Positions 59,914 to 64,000 of a stretch of 64,000 nucleotides of DNA are shown one piece after another; positions within the stretch are counted from its first letter, which is position 1; each line of letters opens with the position of its first letter. The position numbers were made by a program, and so were the translations under genes. Source of the stretch: Novosphingobium sp049354825 (GTDB lineage: Bacteria; Pseudomonadota; Alphaproteobacteria; Sphingomonadales; Sphingomonadaceae); contig NZ_CP186480.1 in the NCBI RefSeq assembly GCF_049354825.1, positions 1,178,001 to 1,242,000 on the forward strand, in the 5' to 3' direction. The notes under the pieces are model-generated. The model did no database searches and was not told the origin of the DNA. It saw only the letters and a list, made by a program, of their open reading frames with translations.

Positions 59914-61326
59914 GTGACCGACGAGCTTGTTTCCTTCCAGCCTGCCACCGGAGAGGAGCTGTGGCGCGGCCGCGAGGGCGATGTCGATGCCGCGGTCGAG
60001 CGGGCCCGCCGGGCCTGGCCCGCGTGGGCGACCCAGCCGTCCGCCACCCGCATGGAGCTTGTCCGCCGCTTTGCCAACGAAGTGCGCAAGGACGCCGAGG
60101 AACTGGCCGCGCTGATCGCGCGCGAAACCGGCAAGCCGCTGTGGGAAGCGCGCACCGAAGTCGATTCGGTGGTCGCCAAGGTCGAAATCTCGATCCGCGC
60201 CTTTGCCGAGCGGACCGGCCAGCGCAAGTTCGACAACGGCCTGCAGGGCACCGCCGCGGTACGCCATAAGCCGCACGGCGTGCTGGCGGTGCTGGGCCCT
60301 TACAATTTCCCCGCGCACCTTCCCAACGGCCACATCGTCCCGGCGCTGGTTGCGGGCAACACCGTGATCTTCAAGCCGAGCGAGAAGACCCCGGCGGTAG
60401 GCGAGAAGCTGGTCTCGCTGTTTCACCGGGCCGGGGTGCCGACCTCGGTCGTGCAGGTGCTGCAGGGCGGTGCGCGGATCGGCCAGGGGCTGGTCGGGCA
60501 CGAAGGCATCGACGGGGTGCTGTTCACCGGATCGGCCCATGTTGGCACCGCCATCCATCGGCAGCTGGCCCCCCGGCCCGACAAGATCGTGGCGCTGGAA
60601 ATGGGCGGCAACAACCCGCTGGTGGTCTGGGACACGCCCAAGATCGCCGACGCCGCGGCGCTGATCGTGCAAAGCGCGTTCCTGTCCGCCGGCCAGCGCT
60701 GCACCGCCGCGCGGCGGCTGATCGTCAAGGATTCGCTGTTCGACAGCGTGATCGGCGCGGTCAAGAAACTGGCCGACCGCCTGATCGTCGGTGCCCCGTT
60801 CGACGAACCGGCACCTTTCATGGGCCCGGTCATCGACATGACCGCGGCCGATACCCTGACCGAGAGTTTCCTCTACCTGCTTGGCCACGGCGCTCGCCCG
60901 ATCAAGCACCTGCAGCGCCCCCGGCCCGACCTGCCGTTCGTCTCGCCCGCCATCATCGAGGTGACCGCCGCCACCGAGCGGCTCGACGTCGAGCTGTTTG
61001 GCCCCTTGCTCCAGGTCATGCGGGTGGACGATTTCGATCAGGCGATCGCCCAGGCCAATGCCACCCGCTTCGGGCTGGCGGCGGGGCTGATCGGCGGCAG
61101 TCCCGAACAGTACGAATATTTCTGGGCCGGTGTCCGCGCCGGCATCGTCAACTGGAACCGGCCGACCACGGGTGCATCGTCGGCGGCGCCGTTCGGCGGC
61201 ATCGGCCTGTCGGGCAATCACCGGCCCAGCGCCTTCTACGCTGCCGATTACTGCGCTTTTCCGGTCGCCTCGATGGAAATGGAGCAACCCCGCGCCCAGA
61301 TCGGCGTCGGCCTCAAGGACGATTAG
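59914..61326 (+). CDS. astD: N-succinylglutamate 5-semialdehyde dehydrogenase
   Basis: 470-residue NAD-dependent aldehyde dehydrogenase of the arginine succinyltransferase pathway. Catalytic Cys263 in AGQRCTAARR and general-base Glu229 in LEMGGNN; cofactor region LGPYNFPAHLPNGH and PSEKTP are AstD-like. The GTG start gives TDELVSFQPATGEEL. No other ast genes (astA, astB, astE) are adjacent, so the pathway is either dispersed or the enzyme serves another semialdehyde. A GC hairpin follows the stop. Confidence 0.9.
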   Translation: MTDELVSFQPATGEELWRGREGDVDAAVERARRAWPAWATQPSATRMELVRRFANEVRKDAEELAALIARETGKPLWEARTEVDSVVAKVEISIRAFAERTGQRKFDNGLQGTAAVRHKPHGVLAVLGPYNFPAHLPNGHIVPALVAGNTVIFKPSEKTPAVGEKLVSLFHRAGVPTSVVQVLQGGARIGQGLVGHEGIDGVLFTGSAHVGTAIHRQLAPRPDKIVALEMGGNNPLVVWDTPKIADAAALIVQSAFLSAGQRCTAARRLIVKDSLFDSVIGAVKKLADRLIVGAPFDEPAPFMGPVIDMTAADTLTESFLYLLGHGARPIKHLQRPRPDLPFVSPAIIEVTAATERLDVELFGPLLQVMRVDDFDQAIAQANATRFGLAAGLIGGSPEQYEYFWAGVRAGIVNWNRPTTGASSAAPFGGIGLSGNHRPSAFYAADYCAFPVASMEMEQPRAQIGVGLKDD

Positions 61327-61337
61327 CTGCCAGAGGT

Positions 61338-61370
61338 GAAGGCGCCCCCGGCCGGGCCGGGGACGCCTTC
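61338..61370 (+). terminator. Hairpin downstream of astD
   Basis: A 16-bp stem with one mismatch (GAAGGCG-c-CCCCGGCC against GGCCGGGG-a-CGCCTTC) begins 12 bp after the astD stop. No T-run follows, so it may act with Rho or only stabilise the 3' end. Confidence 0.5.
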
Positions 61371-61513
61371 GCAGCACCCCAGGGTGCGACCCGGGCGCTG
61401 CATCTCGCAAAAGGGGCGGCGCGGTCGCTGTTCAGGTCCGCGATTCGTATCGTTGCGTGCGCTTTTGCACAGACCCGATGAACCGCCAGCAACGCCGAAC
61501 GTCTCCGCAGGCG

Positions 61514-61541
61514 TTGCCTAAGCCGCGCCCCGGCCCTAGCG
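61514..61541 (+). promoter_or_regulatory. Predicted rarD promoter
   Basis: TTGCCT (61514-61519), 16-bp spacer and CTAGCG (61536-61541), 9 nt before the rarD ATG. Same architecture as the other short-leader promoters in this window. Confidence 0.4.
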
Positions 61542-61550
61542 GGTGCCGCG

Positions 61551-62465
61551 ATGACCCAGCGCAAATCCGACACTCCAGCCGCCACCGGCGGCGGCCTGCC
61601 GATGGCGGTGGGCGCATACCTGATCTGGGGCTTGCTGCCGCTGTACCTGCGGCTGGTCCACCAGGTTCCGCCATTCGAGTTCGTCGGCTGGCGAATCGTC
61701 TTCACGCTGCCGCTGTGCCTGGCGTTCATCGCCGCGCGGCGCCAGTTCGGTGATCTGCTGGTGGCCCTGCGCCAACCCCGCGTCGTCGCCATGCTGGCAT
61801 TGTCGAGCCTGCTGATCGGCGCCAACTGGCTGATCTACATCGCCGCGATCATGAACGGCCATGTCTTCGCCACCAGCCTTGGCTACTACATCAACCCGCT
61901 GGTCAACGTGCTGATCGGCACGGTCTTCCTCCACGAACGGCTGAGCCGGTTGCAGTGGGCGGCAGTGGGCATCGCCGCGATCGGGGTCGTGGTGCTGGCG
62001 TGGGGCGCGCGCGACATGGTGTGGATCGCGCTGGCGCTGGCGGGATCGTTCTCGGCCTACGGGGTCGTGCGCAAGCTGGTTCCGGTCGGCTCCCTGCCCG
62101 GGCTGACGATCGAATCGGCGATCCTCTACTTGCCCGCGGTGGCCGTGGTGGTTCTTTACGCGGCCGGCCCGCAGGGCAGCGCCATGGGCACGTCGGCGGC
62201 CATGAGCCTGCTGATCGCGCTGTCGGGCGTGCTGACCGCGGTGCCGCTGCTGCTGTTCGCGCTGGCGGCGCGGCGCATGGACTTGTCGACGCTGGGCTTC
62301 GTTCAGTTCCTGTCGCCCACCATCGTGTTCGTGCTGGGCCTGACCGTGTTCGGAGAGCCGCTCAGGCCGGTGCAGCTAGTCTCGTTCGTGTTGATCTGGA
62401 CGGCGATTGCGCTGTTCGTGGCCGACCTGCTGCGGCGCCGCTCAGCCGCGAAGCCGCCAGCCTAG
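61551..62465 (+). CDS. rarD: EamA/RarD family transporter
   Basis: 304-residue inner-membrane protein with about 10 hydrophobic segments, two EamA repeats. The RarD subgroup is suggested by the segment GAYLIWGLLPLYLRLVHQV and by LVNVLIGTVFLHERLSR. Substrate not established; RarD is annotated as a chloramphenicol-sensitivity protein in some genomes. Its 3' end overlaps the 3' end of pyrC by 24 bp on the opposite strand. The leader is apparently very short. Confidence 0.88.
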   Translation: MTQRKSDTPAATGGGLPMAVGAYLIWGLLPLYLRLVHQVPPFEFVGWRIVFTLPLCLAFIAARRQFGDLLVALRQPRVVAMLALSSLLIGANWLIYIAAIMNGHVFATSLGYYINPLVNVLIGTVFLHERLSRLQWAAVGIAAIGVVVLAWGARDMVWIALALAGSFSAYGVVRKLVPVGSLPGLTIESAILYLPAVAVVVLYAAGPQGSAMGTSAAMSLLIALSGVLTAVPLLLFALAARRMDLSTLGFVQFLSPTIVFVLGLTVFGEPLRPVQLVSFVLIWTAIALFVADLLRRRSAAKPPA

Positions 62466-63488
62466 CGTTTCCCCGGCGTGGAAGGGGACGAGCGGCGCCG
62501 CCTCCGTCTCCATCTGGCCAGGAACCGCGACGGCGCCACGCTCAAGCGTGATCGTGCCGTCGTTGAGCGGCAGGCCGTAGAAGCGTGGCCCATGCTCGCT
62601 GGCGAAGCCTTCAAAGCGGTCGAGCGCGCCTTCGGCTTCGAACACGGCGAGGTAGGATTCCAGCGCGAAAGGCGCGTTGTAGATGCCGGCACAGCCGCAG
62701 GCGCTTTCCTTGGCGCCGCGCGCGTGCGGCGCGCTGTCGGTACCGAGGAAGAATTTGAGGGAGCCCGACGTCGCTGCGGCGCGCAGCGCCAGGCGGTGAT
62801 GCTCGCGCTTGGCGACCGGCAGGCAGTAGGCGTGCGGGCGTATCCCGCCGATCAGCATGGCATTGCGATTGATATGAAGGTGCTGCGGCGTGATCGTGGC
62901 GACCAGCGTGGCCGGCGCGGCGGTAACGAAATCGACTGCGTCTTTCGTGGTCACGTGCTCGAAGACGATCTTGAGCTCGGGCAGCCGCGCTGCCAGCGGG
63001 GCCAGCGTGCGCTCGATGAACACCGCTTCGCGGTCGAACACGTCGACGTCGGCGTCGGTCACCTCGCCGTGGATGCACAGGACCATGCCGGCGCCGGCCA
63101 TAGCCTCCAGCACCGGCATCAGCTTCATCACGTCGGTCACGCCCGCAGCGGAATTGGTGGTGGCGTTGGCGGGGTAGAGCTTGGCGGCGGTGAAGACGCC
63201 CTCGGCATGGCCGCGCACCAGTTCCGCCGGATCGGCGGCGTCGGTCAGGTAAGCGGTCATCAGCGGAGTGAAATCGAACCCCGCGGTCGCCGCCAGGATG
63301 CGCTCGCGATAGGCGCGCGCCGCCGCGATCGTCGTGATGGGCGGGGTCAGGTTGGGCATGACGATCGCGCGGGCGAACTGGCGCGCAGTCGCCGGCGCGA
63401 CCGCGCGCAGCATCGCGTCGTCGCGCAAGTGCACGTGCCAGTCGTCGGGGCGGCGGATCGTCACCGCGGTCGTTGCCGGATCGGTCAT
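62442..63488 (-). CDS. pyrC: Dihydroorotase, homodimeric type
   Basis: 348-residue zinc enzyme cyclising carbamoyl aspartate to dihydroorotate in pyrimidine synthesis; length and sequence fit the E. coli PyrC (type II) class. Metal ligands: His18 and His20 in DWHVHLRD, the bridging Lys103 in AAKLYPANATTNS, and later His residues (IHGEVTD, EHVTT). The ATG at 63488 gives the family start; the longer frame is non-homologous. Divergent from the ygfZ-like gene by 65 bp. Confidence 0.95.
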   Translation of the reverse strand: MTDPATTAVTIRRPDDWHVHLRDDAMLRAVAPATARQFARAIVMPNLTPPITTIAAARAYRERILAATAGFDFTPLMTAYLTDAADPAELVRGHAEGVFTAAKLYPANATTNSAAGVTDVMKLMPVLEAMAGAGMVLCIHGEVTDADVDVFDREAVFIERTLAPLAARLPELKIVFEHVTTKDAVDFVTAAPATLVATITPQHLHINRNAMLIGGIRPHAYCLPVAKREHHRLALRAAATSGSLKFFLGTDSAPHARGAKESACGCAGIYNAPFALESYLAVFEAEGALDRFEGFASEHGPRFYGLPLNDGTITLERGAVAVPGQMETEAAPLVPFHAGETLGWRLRG

Positions 63489-63553
63489 CGTGCGGGGCCA
63501 TGCCAAAGCCGCTCCCGGTTGCCAAGCCGGCGCGCCGCCCCCACTTGGGAGCC

Positions 63554-64000
63554 ATGCCCGCAACCCGCCTGACCGATCGCGCCGTCATCCGTCTTTCGGG
63601 CGAAGCGGGCGAAGACCTGCGCAGCTTCCTCAATGGGCTGATCACCCAGGATGTCGCCGGGGCGCTGCCGGTCTGGGCCGGGCTGCTGACCCCGCAAGGC
63701 AAGACACTGTTCGACTTCCTGGTCTGGGCCGAAGCCGACGACCTGCTGCTAGACTGCGAGGCCGGCGCGGCCGAAGCGCTGGTGAAGCGGCTTTCGCTCT
63801 ACCGCCTGCGGCGCAGGATCGCGATCGCCGTCGATCCGGCGCTGGCGGTGCACTGGGCACCCGACGCGGGCGAAACGCCCGATCCGCGCCTGGCGTCACT
63901 CGGCTATCGATGGATCGCAGGCCGCGAAGGGCAGAGCGCCGATGCCGCCTGGCTGGCGCATCGGCTCGAGCGCGGCGTGAGCGAGGGCGCGGTGGAACTG
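63554..64000 (+). CDS. ygfZ: YgfZ-like folate-binding Fe-S maturation protein (3' end outside window)
   Basis: First 149 codons of a GcvT/YgfZ-family protein, which uses tetrahydrofolate to help repair or assemble Fe-S proteins. The N-terminus RAVIRLSGEAGEDLRSFLNGLITQDV and LLTPQGKTLFDFLVW are the family signature. The diagnostic KGCYxGQE motif would lie beyond the window. ATG 63554; the gene runs off the right edge without a stop. Confidence 0.9.
   Translation, partial: MPATRLTDRAVIRLSGEAGEDLRSFLNGLITQDVAGALPVWAGLLTPQGKTLFDFLVWAEADDLLLDCEAGAAEALVKRLSLYRLRRRIAIAVDPALAVHWAPDAGETPDPRLASLGYRWIAGREGQSADAAWLAHRLERGVSEGAVEL

Noticed and set aside
1..64000. Mobile elements or prophage
   Set aside because: No transposase, integrase, terminal repeats or phage structural genes are recognisable; the only composition change is the small AT-richer pocket at 4600-4860.

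Overview
The window is ordinary chromosomal DNA of a GC-rich alphaproteobacterium, most likely a member of the Sphingomonadales (Novosphingobium, Sphingomonas or Erythrobacteraceae type). This is inferred from the plant-type glutamate-cysteine ligase, the K+-independent membrane pyrophosphatase, three TonB-dependent receptors, two secreted S9 peptidases, and the gene orders hisG-hisD-nusB-thiL and infA-maf-RNase-yacG. Coding density is very high. I see no phage, transposase, integron or CRISPR array.

Layout. 1-4.6 kb: end of an unknown membrane protein, a DUF2332 gene, then hisG-hisD-nusB-thiL with overlapping stops and starts; thiL appears to begin at CTG. 4.6-6.0 kb: a 36-codon membrane ORF in an AT-richer pocket, then a desaturase-family gene with a small membrane partner. 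6.2-11.5 kb: H+-pyrophosphatase with a perfect terminator, an S9 peptidase and a TesB thioesterase. 11.6-17.4 kb: a complete RND efflux operon. 17.4-25.2 kb: uvrC, a flavoprotein, a second S9 peptidase and a TonB receptor with a Gly-rich insert. 25.4-30.1 kb: infA-maf-RNase G-like-yacG, tRNA-Phe, an ABC-F ATPase and an RluE-type pseudouridine synthase. 30.1-35.2 kb: a leftward unit of response regulator, KaiC-like ATPase, hybrid histidine kinase and a ribosomal-protein hydroxylase homologue. 35.3-41.8 kb: an aldo/keto reductase, then a periplasmic aldehyde oxidoreductase (PaoABC-like) with its XdhC/PaoD and MocA maturation genes. 41.8-50.1 kb: two large TonB receptors flanking an inward-rectifier K+ channel/PBP4 pair. 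50.6-64 kb: housekeeping genes purC, SRAP/yedK, ubiA, rsmE, gshA, bamB with an upstream YfgM-like gene, a hydrolase, selO, astD, rarD, pyrC and a partial ygfZ.

How the genes work together. The Mo-enzyme block is self-contained: MocA makes the cytosine dinucleotide cofactor, XdhC/PaoD inserts and protects it, and PaoABC is exported by Tat. The KaiC block looks like one signalling module (receiver, two-domain ATPase, kinase) translationally coupled to a 2-oxoglutarate oxygenase of the YcfD/RoxA family.

Patterns across the window. (1) Eight genes carry a TTG box, a 15-18 bp spacer and a -10-like box only 6-10 nt before the start codon, suggesting leaderless or very short-leader mRNAs. (2) A 27-bp element matching at 23 positions lies 15-17 bp upstream of both uvrC and ubiA, 33 kb apart. 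(3) Three convergent gene pairs end on the same CTAG, each gene using TAG on its own strand.
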